Below are positions 52,040 to 61,368 of a stretch of 64,000 nt of DNA, in pieces. Position numbers and translations under genes: made by a program. The notes under the pieces were generated by a model, which was not told the origin of the DNA, made no database searches, and saw only the letters and a list, made by a program, of their open reading frames with translations. Position 1 is the first letter of the stretch, and each line of letters starts with the position of its first letter. This DNA comes from Enterobacter asburiae (GTDB lineage: Bacteria > Pseudomonadota > Gammaproteobacteria > Enterobacterales > Enterobacteriaceae), in the NCBI RefSeq assembly GCF_021440515.1, contig NZ_JAKCMV010000043.1:18140-82139 (forward strand). Reading direction: 5' to 3'.

Positions 52040-52774
52040 ATGATGAAAAAGTCGGTGTTGTTTTTTACTATTATATCTTTCTCTGCCGTAGCTGGTGAAG
52101 CTGATAACACAACAAAACCAGTTGCATTAATCGCATTGAAAAAAAACAGCTCGCAGTATGTTGACATCTGCAAAGCGGTTGATGATTTCTGTAAAGAAAA
52201 AATTTCAATTTGGAAAGAAAAAAAATCTAATAATTTCTTTTATTTAACAACATCCACCCTTCATTTAATGAAGCTAAAAAAAGATGGCGATGCTTATTCT
52301 AAAATAGTTTCGTGGGACTTCACCAAAGAAGCCAAAAATGAGGATGCACCTGATGATGAGCTTACCAAAAGCGGCATGTATATATACCCAGCATTATATC
52401 CTTTAAGTAAATCAAAAATGGCCGTTGCATTAGTTTCGAAATGGTCAACAACTTATTCAGGAGGTGAGCGCGAGGAAGAATATGCAAATTTCATGATGAT
52501 TAATGATGATGGAACATATCAAACAGCATTTAAGAACATTCCATTTTCATCAAGAGAAATGATAAGGGCTTGCTTCACAGAGGAGGATTATGCAAAAAAC
52601 TCACATTGCCACGATGAAAGCTGGAGCATTTTAAGCCTTAAAATCACCGATGATTCTAAGGAATATTACTCATGGACATTTATCACAAAATCATCTACCT
52701 GGCCTGCATTTAAAGATAAAGCATCGACTCAAATAATTATCAATGAGAGTGTTGCTTATCCGTTCCAATCGTAA
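52040..52774 (+). CDS. Exported candidate immunity protein 2
   Basis: A 244-residue protein with a signal peptide (KKSVLFFTIISFSAVA, cut before GEAD) and two cysteine pairs (YVDICKAVDDFC; IRACFTEEDYAKNSHC). The rest is a soluble, beta-rich-looking segment with no recognised domain. Very AT-rich. The ATG at 52040 is used; the next codon is also ATG. As a periplasmic protein behind the muramidase it may be a second immunity protein, or one acquired with another effector; not tested. Confidence 0.72.
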   Translation: MMKKSVLFFTIISFSAVAGEADNTTKPVALIALKKNSSQYVDICKAVDDFCKEKISIWKEKKSNNFFYLTTSTLHLMKLKKDGDAYSKIVSWDFTKEAKNEDAPDDELTKSGMYIYPALYPLSKSKMAVALVSKWSTTYSGGEREEEYANFMMINDDGTYQTAFKNIPFSSREMIRACFTEEDYAKNSHCHDESWSILSLKITDDSKEYYSWTFITKSSTWPAFKDKASTQIIINESVAYPFQS

Positions 52775-52844
52775 ACGAGTCAAAAGGGTCTCTGCGGGGA
52801 AGTATTTCACCCAATGATCCTTTTGCAGAAAGTCATTAACCGAT
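52771..52844 (+). repeat. 74-bp island repeat, copy 2
   Basis: Starts GTAAACGAGTCAAAAGGGTC and ends TTAACCGAT. It matches copy 1 at 60 of 74 positions with no gaps and overlaps the last four bases of immunity gene 2. Its stem is less perfect (CAAAAGG with CCTTTTG). Confidence 0.75.
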
Positions 52845-53044
52845 TCTGGCTCTATCTCAAACCGAGGGTTAACCATATCATGTCGGCAACATGACAGAAG
52901 AGGTCTGAGATATCCCGACGCTGTACCTTCATCTGACTCGATTAACTTCGCTCCAAGTGAAAACTTCGTGGCATCAGTATAACTGGATGGTAAGTCAGGG
53001 GTTGACGGACGGTAACATTAGCTCAAGGTGGCTATCATAACTTA

Positions 53045-53072
53045 GGTGCGCATAATGTATATTATGTTAAAT
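53045..53072 (+). other. dif site (XerCD chromosome-dimer resolution)
   Basis: The XerC arm GGTGCGCATAA, central hexamer TGTATA and XerD arm TTATGTTAAAT are contiguous and match the E. coli dif site at all 28 positions. FtsK-activated XerC/XerD recombine here to resolve chromosome dimers. It marks the replication terminus. Confidence 0.97.
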
Positions 53073-53138
53073 GCGATTAATGCAGCCTCCACATAATCCC
53101 ATACATAAAACCTCTCGATAAATCAGCATCTTCAAACT

Positions 53139-53146
53139 CCCTTCCC
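53139..53146 (-). other. KOPS octamer pointing toward dif
   Basis: CCCTTCCC on the + strand is GGGAAGGG on the - strand, right of dif and therefore pointing back to it. Confidence 0.75.
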
Positions 53147-53335
53147 CATAGCTCGTATTCGAAAACCGTTCTCTCTAATCACGCCATTTGTTACACGCCT
53201 GAATCCGCCTCCGCGCACCATCCGTCTTTTCGGAATAATTACATCGATATCTCTGACTATGCTTAGTGTCTGGAAAACAGATAACACCTACACAAAACCC
53301 TTTTCACTTTCCCTTTTGAATACTGGAGGCCTGGC

Positions 53336-54028
53336 ATGAGCAACCAAGGCGAATACCCACGTGACGATCGTGCCGGACATGGCGAAAAGCACGATTTAAG
53401 CCTGACCCGTCGCGATCTGATTAAAGTGAGCGCGGCTACTGCGGCAACAGCAGCTATCTATCCTCACTCATCGGCGCTGGCCGCACGAGAAAACGCTACC
53501 ACGCCTGCCCCTGAAATGTTGCCGTTGACGCTAAAGGTTAACGGCGAAAGCCGTCAGCTTGAGGTCGACAGCCGAACCACGCTTCTGGATGCGCTGCGTG
53601 AAAACCTGCATCTGACCGGGACAAAAAAAGGCTGCGACCATGGTCAATGCGGCGCCTGTACGGTGCTGGTTGACGGTCGCCGGCTTAACGCCTGCCTGAC
53701 GCTTGCCGTAATGCATCAGGATGCGGAGATCACCACGGTTGAAGGACTCGGCTCGCCTGACAACCTTCATCCGATGCAGGCCGCCTTTATCAAGCACGAC
53801 GGTTTCCAGTGCGGTTACTGCACCTCCGGGCAAATCTGCTCGTCGGTGGCCGTGTTGCAGGAAATAAAGGACGGCATCCCGAGTCACGTCACCCTGGACC
53901 TCGTTTCCTCACCGGAAATGAATGCCGATGAGATCCGCGAACGCATGAGCGGCAACATCTGCCGCTGCGGTGCCTATGCCAACATCCTGGCAGCTATCGA
54001 AGACGTCGCGGAGGATGTGAAATCATGA
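53336..54028 (+). CDS. paoA: PaoA (YagT), 2Fe-2S subunit of periplasmic aldehyde oxidoreductase
   Basis: A 230-residue subunit with a Tat signal ([18 protein letters not shown], residues 23-40) and two 2Fe-2S centres: the plant-type motif Cys100-x4-Cys105-x2-Cys108 with Cys120, and the helical motif Cys159-x2-Cys162 with Cys209 and Cys211. It passes electrons within PaoABC, which oxidises aromatic aldehydes to acids in the periplasm. The long tail before the twin arginines is normal for PaoA. Its stop overlaps paoB by four bases. Confidence 0.95.
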   Translation: MSNQGEYPRDDRAGHGEKHDLSLTRRDLIKVSAATAATAAIYPHSSALAARENATTPAPEMLPLTLKVNGESRQLEVDSRTTLLDALRENLHLTGTKKGCDHGQCGACTVLVDGRRLNACLTLAVMHQDAEITTVEGLGSPDNLHPMQAAFIKHDGFQCGYCTSGQICSSVAVLQEIKDGIPSHVTLDLVSSPEMNADEIRERMSGNICRCGAYANILAAIEDVAEDVKS

Positions 54029-54981
54029 AAGCGTTTACCTACGAACGTGTAAACTCCCCCGTCGAAGCGGCAGCCAGCGCGCAGCGTGTGCCCGGCGCAA
54101 AATTTATCGCTGGCGGCACCAATTTGCTCGACCTGATGAAGCTGGAAATCGAGACGCCCACCCATCTTATTGACGTGAACGGCCTGGGCCTGGATAAGAT
54201 CGAAGAGACCGACGACGGCGGACTGCGTATCGGCGCGCTGGTGCGTAACACCGATTTAGCCGCCAACGAGCGGGTGCGTCGTCATTATGCCGTTCTTTCC
54301 CGCGCGCTTCTCGCCGGGGCGTCCGGCCAGTTACGCAACCAGGCAACCACGGCTGGAAATCTGCTTCAGCGGACCCGCTGCCCCTACTTCTACGACACCA
54401 ACCAGCCCTGCAACAAACGGCTGCCCGGCAGCGGCTGCGCCGCGCTTGAGGGATATAGCCGCCAGCTGGCGGTAGTGGGCGCAAGCGAAGCCTGCATTGC
54501 TACCCATCCGGGTGACATGCCCGTGGCGATGCGCCTGCTGGATGCGGTCGTCGAAACCGTCACGCCCGAGGGTAAAGAGCGCAAAATCCCCCTCGCCGAC
54601 TTCTATCGCGCCCCGGGCAAGACTCCGCACATTGAAACCGTTCTCACGCCCGGTGAACTGATCGTCGCCGTCACGCTGCCTGCACCAACCGGCGGAACGC
54701 ACATTTATCGCAAGGTTCGCGATCGCGCCTCTTATGCGTTTGCCCTGGTCTCCGTTGCCGCCATTGTCCTGCCGGACGGTACGGGCCGCGTGGCGGTGGG
54801 CGGCGTGGCGCACAAACCCTGGCGAATCGACGCCGCGGATGCGCAGGTGCCGCACGGCGCGCAGGCGGTCTATGACGCCCTCTTTGCCGACGCGCACCCT
54901 ACTCCCGAAAACAGTTTTAAACTACTCCTGGCGAAGCGAACGCTTGCCTCCGTACTGTCAGAAGCGAGGGCCGAGGCATGA
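54025..54981 (+). CDS. paoB: PaoB (YagS), FAD-binding subunit
   Basis: A 318-residue subunit of the CoxM/CutM FAD-binding type: [25 protein letters not shown] (FAD-binding loop) and [40 protein letters not shown], whose cysteines hold the extra 4Fe-4S cluster typical of PaoB. It lacks its own signal and travels with PaoA through Tat. Four-base overlaps with paoA and paoC show tight coupling. Confidence 0.95.
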   Translation: MKAFTYERVNSPVEAAASAQRVPGAKFIAGGTNLLDLMKLEIETPTHLIDVNGLGLDKIEETDDGGLRIGALVRNTDLAANERVRRHYAVLSRALLAGASGQLRNQATTAGNLLQRTRCPYFYDTNQPCNKRLPGSGCAALEGYSRQLAVVGASEACIATHPGDMPVAMRLLDAVVETVTPEGKERKIPLADFYRAPGKTPHIETVLTPGELIVAVTLPAPTGGTHIYRKVRDRASYAFALVSVAAIVLPDGTGRVAVGGVAHKPWRIDAADAQVPHGAQAVYDALFADAHPTPENSFKLLLAKRTLASVLSEARAEA

Positions 54982-57176
54982 AATTTGATAAACCCGCAGG
55001 TGAAAACCCAATCGATCGGCTCAAGGTTGTTGGCCGTCCACACGATCGTGTCGACGGGCCGCTGAAGACCACGGGCAAAGCGCATTACGCGTACGAATGG
55101 CATGAAAACGCGCCGAACGTGGCCTACGGCTATGTGGTGGGTTCCGCCATCGCGAAAGGTCGAATCACCTCGATTGAAACAGAGGCGGCGCAAAAAGCAC
55201 CGGGCGTGCTGGCGGTCATCACCGCCGCGAATGCCGGGGCGCTGGGCAAAGGTGACAAGAACACCGCCAGACTATTAGCGGGCACCGAGATTGAACACTA
55301 CCATCAGGCGGTGGCGCTGGTCGTTGCCGAGACCTTCGAGCAGGCCCGCGCGGCGGCGTCGCTGGTACAGGTGCAGTATCGACGCGAGAAAGGCGCTTAT
55401 TCTCTGGAAGAGGAAAAACCCACGGTCAATCAGCCGCCGGAAGATACGCCCGATAAGGACCTTGGTGATTTTGACGCGGCCTTCGCCGCCGCCGCGGTCA
55501 AGCTGGACGCGACCTACACTACGCCCGACCAGAGCCATATGGCGATGGAGCCTCACGCCTCGATGGCCGTGTGGGAAGGCGAAAAGGTTACCGTCTGGAC
55601 GTCAAATCAGATGATTGACTGGTGTCGCACAGACCTGGCGAAAACCCTCAAGATCCCCACCGATAACGTGCGGATCATCTCGCCGTATATCGGCGGTGGG
55701 TTTGGGGGCAAGCTGTTTTTGAGAAGCGACGCGCTGCTGGCCGCCCTCGGCGCCCGTGCCGTCAAACGCGCGGTGAAAGTGATGCTGCCCCGCCCTGTTA
55801 TCCCAAATAACACCACCCACCGTCCGGCAACGCTCCAGCACGTTCGTATCGGCACCGATAAGCGCGGGAAAATTACCGCGATCTCCCATGAAAGCTGGTC
55901 CGGCAACCTGCCCGGCGGCACGCCAGAACCGGCGGTGCAACAATCAGAATTGCTCTACGCGGGAGAACATCGCCATACCGGCGTGCGGCTGGCAACGCTC
56001 GATCTCCCTGAGGGGAACTCCATGCGCGCGCCAGGTGAAGCGCCTGGGCTGATGGTGCTGGAAATTGCCATTGACGAACTGGCGGAAAAAGCCGGTATCG
56101 ACCCGGTCGAGTTCAGGATCCTCAACGATACCCAGGTCGATCCGGCCAACCCGGAGCGCCCTTTCTCCCGTCGCCAGCTGATTGAGTGCCTGCGCACCGG
56201 CGCCGATAAGTTCGGCTGGAAACAACGTAACGCCACACCAGGGCAAGTTCGGGACGGCGAATGGCTTGTGGGTATCGGCGTGGCGGCGGGTTTTCGTAAT
56301 AACCTCGTCGAAAAATCCGGCGCGCGCGTGCATCTCGACGTGAACGGGAACGTGATTGTTGAAACGGACATGACCGATATCGGCACCGGGAGCTACACCA
56401 TTATTGCCCAGACGGCGGCGGAAATGCTCGGCCTGCCGCTGGAAAACGTCGACGTGCGGCTCGGTGATTCCACGTTCCCGGTATCTGCCGGTTCCGGTGG
56501 CCAGTGGGGCGCGAACACGTCCACGGCCGGGGTTTACGCCGCGTGCGTCAAACTGCGCGAAAGCATTGCCGCGCAGCTAGGGTTTGACGCTAATCAGGCT
56601 GAGTTTACCGACGGCAAAATCATTGACGGCACGCGCAGCGCCCCGATCGGCGAGGCGGCAAAAAACGGCACGATCACGGCAGAAGACAGCATCGAGTTCG
56701 GGGATCTCAGCGAGAAATACCAGCAGTCGACCTTTGCCGGACACTTCATTGAAGTGGGCGTTCATCACGCGACGGGTGAAGTTCGGATACGACGTATGCT
56801 CGCGGTGTGCGCGGCGGGACGTATTCTTAACCCGAAAACCGCACGCAGCCAGGTGATTGGCGCTATGACGATGGGCATTGGCGCCGCGCTGATGGAGGAG
56901 CTGGCCGTTGACACCCGTCTGGGCTATTTCGTCAATCACGACATGGCGAGCTACGAGGTGCCGGTTCATGCGGATATTCCCGAGCAGGAGGTGATTTTCC
57001 TCGATGATACCGATCCGATCTCCTCACCGATGAAAGCCAAAGGCGTCGGCGAGCTGGGCCTGTGCGGGGTCAGCGCCGCGATTGCCAACGCAGTATACAA
57101 CGCCACGGGCGTCCGGGTCAGGGATTACCCCATCACGCTGGACAAGCTGCTCGCGGCGCTGCCGGAAGTGGTTTAA
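54978..57176 (+). CDS. paoC: PaoC (YagR), molybdenum cofactor subunit
   Basis: A 732-residue molybdopterin (MCD) subunit of the xanthine-oxidase family: [20 protein letters not shown] opening, [49 protein letters not shown], and near the end [27 protein letters not shown], which includes the conserved active-site glutamate (GVGE). It catalyses aldehyde hydroxylation. Length and order match E. coli yagR. PaoD downstream inserts its sulfurated cofactor. Confidence 0.95.
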   Translation: MKFDKPAGENPIDRLKVVGRPHDRVDGPLKTTGKAHYAYEWHENAPNVAYGYVVGSAIAKGRITSIETEAAQKAPGVLAVITAANAGALGKGDKNTARLLAGTEIEHYHQAVALVVAETFEQARAAASLVQVQYRREKGAYSLEEEKPTVNQPPEDTPDKDLGDFDAAFAAAAVKLDATYTTPDQSHMAMEPHASMAVWEGEKVTVWTSNQMIDWCRTDLAKTLKIPTDNVRIISPYIGGGFGGKLFLRSDALLAALGARAVKRAVKVMLPRPVIPNNTTHRPATLQHVRIGTDKRGKITAISHESWSGNLPGGTPEPAVQQSELLYAGEHRHTGVRLATLDLPEGNSMRAPGEAPGLMVLEIAIDELAEKAGIDPVEFRILNDTQVDPANPERPFSRRQLIECLRTGADKFGWKQRNATPGQVRDGEWLVGIGVAAGFRNNLVEKSGARVHLDVNGNVIVETDMTDIGTGSYTIIAQTAAEMLGLPLENVDVRLGDSTFPVSAGSGGQWGANTSTAGVYAACVKLRESIAAQLGFDANQAEFTDGKIIDGTRSAPIGEAAKNGTITAEDSIEFGDLSEKYQQSTFAGHFIEVGVHHATGEVRIRRMLAVCAAGRILNPKTARSQVIGAMTMGIGAALMEELAVDTRLGYFVNHDMASYEVPVHADIPEQEVIFLDDTDPISSPMKAKGVGELGLCGVSAAIANAVYNATGVRVRDYPITLDKLLAALPEVV

Positions 57177-57185
57177 GGAGAAGCG

Positions 57186-58124
57186 ATGACCGACTCTTTA
57201 CTGGAGCTGTCTGACGAGAAGCTTTGCACGCCGGAACAGGCGTTTTGCACGGACGACAGCCGGGAAATATTGCGCTTTGCCACCGATGCGATGATGTCCG
57301 GTCATGGGGTGGTTCTGGTCACGCTGGTTGAGATCCGCGGCGGCGCGTCGCGCCCGCTCGGGGCGCAGATGGCGGTGCGCGATGATGGCCGCTACTGCGG
57401 TTTTGTCTCGGGCGGCTGTGTCGAAGCCGCCGCCGCCTTTGAAGCCCTGGAGGTGATGGAGTCAGGTCAGGATCGCGAGATCAAATACGGCGAAGGATCG
57501 CCGTGGTTCGATATCGTCCTGCCCTGCGGTGGGGGAATCACTCTTGCGCTCCACAGGCTGCATTCGCCCCAGCCGTTGCTGAGCGTGCTGAACTGCCTTG
57601 AGCAGCGAAAATCGGCGGTATTGCGTTACGATCCGCAGGCGAAGACCCTCTCCTGCATGCCCGGTCACGTTAAGCCCGGCTGGGATCGTGAGTGCTTTAA
57701 CGTAGTGTTTCAGCCCTGCGTCAGGCTTATCGTCTTTGGGCGTTCTATTGAAGCGCAGGCCACGGCCGCTCTGGCATCAGCCACCGGGTATGACGTACAC
57801 ACCGTCGAGGGTTTTCCGGCCACCAGCACGCCAGACATAGACTCTGACACGGCGGTGGTGCTGCTGAGTCACGACCTCAACCGCGAATTACCCGTGCTTC
57901 AGGCCGCTCGCGGGGTGCAACCGTTCTATATTGGCGCGCTGGGCAGCCAGCGCACGCACGCCAAGCGTCAGGAGAAGCTCAGGGAACTGGGCTGGCAGCA
58001 AAGCGAGATCGACCGGATCAAAGCGCCGATTGGGATCTTCCCGAAAGCCCGGGATGCGAAGACGCTGGCGCTGTCGGTGCTGGCCGATATCGCCGCCGTG
58101 CGTTTAAGGCAGCAGGAGGAATGA
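57186..58124 (+). CDS. paoD: PaoD (YagQ), XdhC-family cofactor insertion chaperone
   Basis: A 312-residue XdhC/CoxF protein: VLVTLVEIRGGASRPLGAQMAVRDDGRYCGFVSGGCVEAAAAFEALE and VVLLSHDLNRELPVLQAARGVQPFYIGALGSQRTHAKRQEKLRELGW. It binds the molybdenum cofactor, assists its sulfuration and inserts it into PaoC in the cytoplasm before export. TAAGGAGAAGCG places a ribosome site before the ATG. It overlaps the next gene by four bases. Confidence 0.93.
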   Translation: MTDSLLELSDEKLCTPEQAFCTDDSREILRFATDAMMSGHGVVLVTLVEIRGGASRPLGAQMAVRDDGRYCGFVSGGCVEAAAAFEALEVMESGQDREIKYGEGSPWFDIVLPCGGGITLALHRLHSPQPLLSVLNCLEQRKSAVLRYDPQAKTLSCMPGHVKPGWDRECFNVVFQPCVRLIVFGRSIEAQATAALASATGYDVHTVEGFPATSTPDIDSDTAVVLLSHDLNRELPVLQAARGVQPFYIGALGSQRTHAKRQEKLRELGWQQSEIDRIKAPIGIFPKARDAKTLALSVLADIAAVRLRQQEE

Positions 58125-58672
58125 CGCCCTCCCCCGTGGTCCTGATCCTGGCCGCCGGACGAGGAGAACGGTTCCTCGCCTCCGGCGGCAAAACGCATAA
58201 ATTAGCCGCCCGGCTTGGCGATAAAAGCGTGCTGGAGCACGTTATCCACGCCGTCGATAGCGCCGGGCTGGCGTGGCATCTGGTCAACCCCGTAGGGGGT
58301 ACGGGCGGAATGGGCGAGTCAATCTCGCTTGGCGTTCACGCCACCTCAGACGCATCGGGATGGCTGATCCTCCCGGCCGATCTGCCGCTAGTCCAGCCGC
58401 ACACCTTGCAGCGCGTAGCCGACGCACTTTTGGAAAAGCCTGTCGTGGTTCCCTGTTTTGACCACCAGCAGGGGCATCCGGTGGCGTTTGGTCGGAAATA
58501 TGGTGAAAAGCTTCGGGCGCTTTACGGCGACACGGGCGCGCGCCAGATTGTGAAAGACGCACGCCAGCGTGGGGACGTTACGGATCTCATGCTCGCGGAT
58601 CGGGGGATTACGCAGGATATCGATACGCTCGCAGACCTGGAGGCGGCGCGACGTTCATTTTTGAAATACTAA
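58121..58672 (+). CDS. MocA-like molybdenum cofactor cytidylyltransferase
   Basis: A 183-residue nucleotidyltransferase with the GT-A nucleotide-binding opening VVLILAAGRGERFLASGGKTHKL, the metal-site segment WLILPADLPLVQPHTL and CFDHQQGHPVAFGRKYGEKLRALYGDTGARQIV. It should add CMP to molybdopterin to make the MCD form used by PaoC. It is coupled to paoD by a four-base overlap. It is likely MocA-type, but the clear orthologue was not established, so no symbol is given. Confidence 0.87.
   Translation: MTPSPVVLILAAGRGERFLASGGKTHKLAARLGDKSVLEHVIHAVDSAGLAWHLVNPVGGTGGMGESISLGVHATSDASGWLILPADLPLVQPHTLQRVADALLEKPVVVPCFDHQQGHPVAFGRKYGEKLRALYGDTGARQIVKDARQRGDVTDLMLADRGITQDIDTLADLEAARRSFLKY
58127..58134 (-). 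other. KOPS octamer pointing toward dif
   Basis: CCCTCCCC on the + strand is GGGGAGGG on the - strand, right of dif; at the start of the MocA-like gene. Confidence 0.75.
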
Positions 58673-58760
58673 AGCGTGCAGCCCGAAAGATATCGCAAAG
58701 AGTGTTAATGACAAACAATCGCTGGCCTGTCAGGATTTTACGATTCAAACCGGAGATGCC

Positions 58761-59501
58761 ATGAACACTATCATTGATCTTTTCAACGACCATAAAAGCG
58801 AGCGTAGCTTTACCGATAAAGCCATTGATGACGTCACGCTTGAACGAATTATCAGTACCGCCTACCGCGCACCGACCTCTGTCCATTCTCAGCAGGTCTC
58901 GGTTATTGTTACGCGTGATGCACAAAAACGTGCGCAGATTTCGCAAATCGCGGGCGGCCAGCCGTGGATTGCCAAAGCACCGGTGTTTATCACCTTCGTG
59001 CTGGATATGTATAAAACGCAGGTGGGCATGAAGCTCGCCGGAAACGAACAGGTCGCGCACCAGAGCATCGAAAGTATCGTAGCAGGTGCGACGGACGTGG
59101 GTATCGCGCTTGGCTCGGTGATGGCGGCAGCCCGCTCTGAAGGGTTGGGAATCGTGCCGATTGGCGGTATTCGCTTACATCCCGAGGCGATGATTGAACT
59201 GCTCAACCTGCCGGAAAACACCTTCCCGGTCGCAGGCGTGGTGATTGGCCACGTTGATGTTCCTTCCCATCACAAACCGCGTCTTCCGCTCGACACCTTC
59301 CGTCACGACGAAGCCTATGTTGCTGATGGGCTGGAAGAGAAAATCGGGCACTACAATCAGCAGATGACCGATCACTGGCAATCCATCAACCGTAACGACG
59401 GTGAGACCTGGAGCGAAAGCGTGAGCGGGTACTACAAGCACATCTACTTCCCGGACGTCCTCCCTGCGCTACTTAAGCAAGGCTTCGGCGTGGATAAATA
59501 A
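58761..59501 (+). CDS. NfsA-type NADPH-dependent FMN nitroreductase
   Basis: A 246-residue flavoprotein of the NfsA/FRP group: LFNDHKSERSFTDKAIDDVTLERIISTAYRAPTSVHSQQVSVIVTRD (FMN phosphate binding by the R-S/T segment) and AATDVGIALGSVMAAARSEGLGIVPIGGIRLHP-like core, ending GYYKHIYFPDVLPALLKQGFG. Probably reduces nitroaromatics, quinones or flavins. A CGGAG ribosome site precedes the ATG. Not recognised as a specific E. coli gene. Confidence 0.87.
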   Translation: MNTIIDLFNDHKSERSFTDKAIDDVTLERIISTAYRAPTSVHSQQVSVIVTRDAQKRAQISQIAGGQPWIAKAPVFITFVLDMYKTQVGMKLAGNEQVAHQSIESIVAGATDVGIALGSVMAAARSEGLGIVPIGGIRLHPEAMIELLNLPENTFPVAGVVIGHVDVPSHHKPRLPLDTFRHDEAYVADGLEEKIGHYNQQMTDHWQSINRNDGETWSESVSGYYKHIYFPDVLPALLKQGFGVDK

Positions 59502-59550
59502 GCGTTTACGCCAGGCAATACCTGGCGTTTGTTTCAAAAGCAGTGGAAAA

Positions 59551-60885
59551 CTAACATTTCACTGATGACTGAATGTCCTCTACTTCATTAACTTTGTTTT
59601 TATAGAAACGTCCCATCTGATAAACATAATCACGATGAAATTGCATATAACGCTGCTGACTTTTATTGAGCTTGCCGATATTCACCGGTAATTCAATATT
59701 CCAGGTTTTTAAAATCTCCTGAGTACATTCATCAAAGCAAACCAGCTCACCTTTTGGGTCGAAGGTTATCCATCCATGATCAAATAACCGGTCAATGTGA
59801 GGAGCCAGCCATAGCCCATTATTTCCGTCGAGACACTCGTTTTGCGTTTCACAGTCTCGCCAGGGCTTAATGTGGCTTGCGGTCAGGAATCGCTTGTCAC
59901 TCACGTGCGTTACCCGGCATGCTTTCTCAACCTCTGCAAGTTTTCGTCTATAAATGCCATGACCAAACCGGGCTTTGATCAACTGTACCCGGATGGTTTT
60001 TTCTAATTCATCATCGTCGGCGATTTCTTGTTCGCGCTCTTCTTCCTTCTGAGCAATCCTGCTGGCAAGATCGACGTCAGCCTCTTTATCTCTATTTCGC
60101 CAGACCTCAACCAACGGCGACAGATAAAAATCGATATCCTTTGTCCCGAGTGATTTCTCCATCCGCTGGCGAATAGCCATCAACTTCTTATCAACCTCGA
60201 TTAACTGCATTTTGCGCAGAGCGCTAACAGCAACATTATCGAACGCACTAACTATCTTCAGGCGATGGACACCGCTGGCGATGCGCTCAAAATCGTCAGG
60301 AAAAAGAAGAAACAGAAGTATGTGTCGCAGCTGTCTGCGGCTTTGGGCTCTTTCCTCTAGCCACTGTGCCAGTCGCCATCCATCGCTAAGCAGTCGTTTT
60401 CGTTGCGGCTCAGGTAACGCGATAATTCCTTTGGTTATATCAATCAGATAAGCCATTTCTCGCCATCGGTTTGTATTATAGCTAACACCCGTTCTGGCAT
60501 AGCCCGCGAGGGCTTTCTCTGACAAAAGCGCGTGATCTGGATGAAGGCTACGGCCTGACCATTCCCATACCGTAATCACGTTATTAACTTTCGTTTTTCG
60601 GCTCACGTTCAGTGAAGGCAAAGAGAGAAGCCAGAGCATTTCAGCGGCAAGACAAAGAACATCCGGATGCTTCGTACCAAGCTGTTCTTTAAGTTTCTCA
60701 AAAAAAGTATTATCTCCTTCATCAGGATTATTAACAAACAGCTTCTCGATGAGAGTCAGGTTTTTGGGCGTCCATAGCTGGCGTTCGCTAAATACAGACC
60801 CATTGTTTAATAAACACGCTTTTTTCCAGTGATTTGCTGCATGTAATAAAGGGGGTAGATCGTGCTTACCAATAAAACGACTCAT
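59551..60885 (-). CDS. Stand-alone HNH_2 nuclease of restriction type
   Basis: A 444-residue protein. Residues about 30-120 (LFVNNPDEGDNTFFEKLKEQLGTKHPDVLCLAAEMLWLLSLP) resemble the specificity domain that precedes McrB-type AAA ATPases, but no ATPase follows. After a charged helical linker (about 270-300) comes an HNH_2 nuclease: Cys323, ASHIKPW (336-342, His338), DGNNGLWL (Asn355-Asn356) and HIDRLFDHGWITFD (His363, His370). It may be a modification-dependent or phage-defence nuclease. AAGGAG before the ATG at 60885 decides this start over 60900 and 60942. The gene is visibly AT-richer than the neighbouring pao genes. Confidence 0.83.
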   Translation of the reverse strand: MSRFIGKHDLPPLLHAANHWKKACLLNNGSVFSERQLWTPKNLTLIEKLFVNNPDEGDNTFFEKLKEQLGTKHPDVLCLAAEMLWLLSLPSLNVSRKTKVNNVITVWEWSGRSLHPDHALLSEKALAGYARTGVSYNTNRWREMAYLIDITKGIIALPEPQRKRLLSDGWRLAQWLEERAQSRRQLRHILLFLLFPDDFERIASGVHRLKIVSAFDNVAVSALRKMQLIEVDKKLMAIRQRMEKSLGTKDIDFYLSPLVEVWRNRDKEADVDLASRIAQKEEEREQEIADDDELEKTIRVQLIKARFGHGIYRRKLAEVEKACRVTHVSDKRFLTASHIKPWRDCETQNECLDGNNGLWLAPHIDRLFDHGWITFDPKGELVCFDECTQEILKTWNIELPVNIGKLNKSQQRYMQFHRDYVYQMGRFYKNKVNEVEDIQSSVKC

Positions 60886-61073
60886 AGCTAACTCCTTCAT
60901 ATTATTATTTTTCACGCTGATAAAAGCACAGTAGTTAGCCATTTTCTACTACCCATTATCACGGTTTTACCCTACATGGATAAACACGCGCATTTACATT
61001 GCCGCCCTCCCACCTTTCTTGTAACCTTTGACCGCTTAATCCTTACCAAAAACAAGAGATAACCGGACGCAAC

Positions 61074-61361
61074 ATGACAGCACATACTTCTAAGGATCCT
61101 TTACATGGCGTAACGCTGGAGATGCAAGTCAACGCGCTGGTTGCCCGCTATGGCTGGGATGAACTGAGTAAGCGAATCAAGATTAACTGCTTTAAAAACG
61201 ATCCAAGCGTCAAATCGAGTCTAAAATTCTTACGCAGGACTCCCTGGGCGCGTGCAGAAGTGGAAGCGTTATATCTGGATTCTCTGGAAGACAGTGCCGC
61301 CGATGAAACGGATGTTCCCGCCTTTAACCCCTGGGCAAATAGTCGGTTTACTAAGAGCTAA
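61074..61361 (+). CDS. VF530-family DNA-binding protein
   Basis: A 95-residue protein of the VF530/DUF2132 family: [61 protein letters not shown], ending in an acidic tail. Family members are small cytoplasmic DNA-binding proteins with unknown targets. It ends eight bases before the digH ATG, so it may share that transcript. A KOPS-like sequence nearby was not perfect. Confidence 0.88.
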   Translation: MTAHTSKDPLHGVTLEMQVNALVARYGWDELSKRIKINCFKNDPSVKSSLKFLRRTPWARAEVEALYLDSLEDSAADETDVPAFNPWANSRFTKS

Positions 61362-61368
61362 TAAATCA

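Larger units (their letters stand above)
52775..53335. other. 561-bp gap holding the second island repeat, dif and the pao upstream region
   Basis: No gene was recognised. It begins with island repeat copy 2, then about 200 bases without visible structure, the dif site (53045-53072), a reverse KOPS octamer (53139-53146), and an AT-richer stretch before paoA. A GGAGG ribosome site ends the region. No second dif-like site was found that would mark a dif-integrating element. Confidence 0.55.

Noticed and set aside
49137..52774. Prophage lysis cassette
   Set aside because: The muramidase domain resembles phage endolysins, but there is no holin, spanin or other phage gene, and the long N-terminal part is unlike an endolysin.
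49137..53335. The effector island as a dif-integrated element (IMEX)
   Set aside because: Only one dif-like site was seen; an integrated element should be flanked by two. No Xer-type or phage gene is present.
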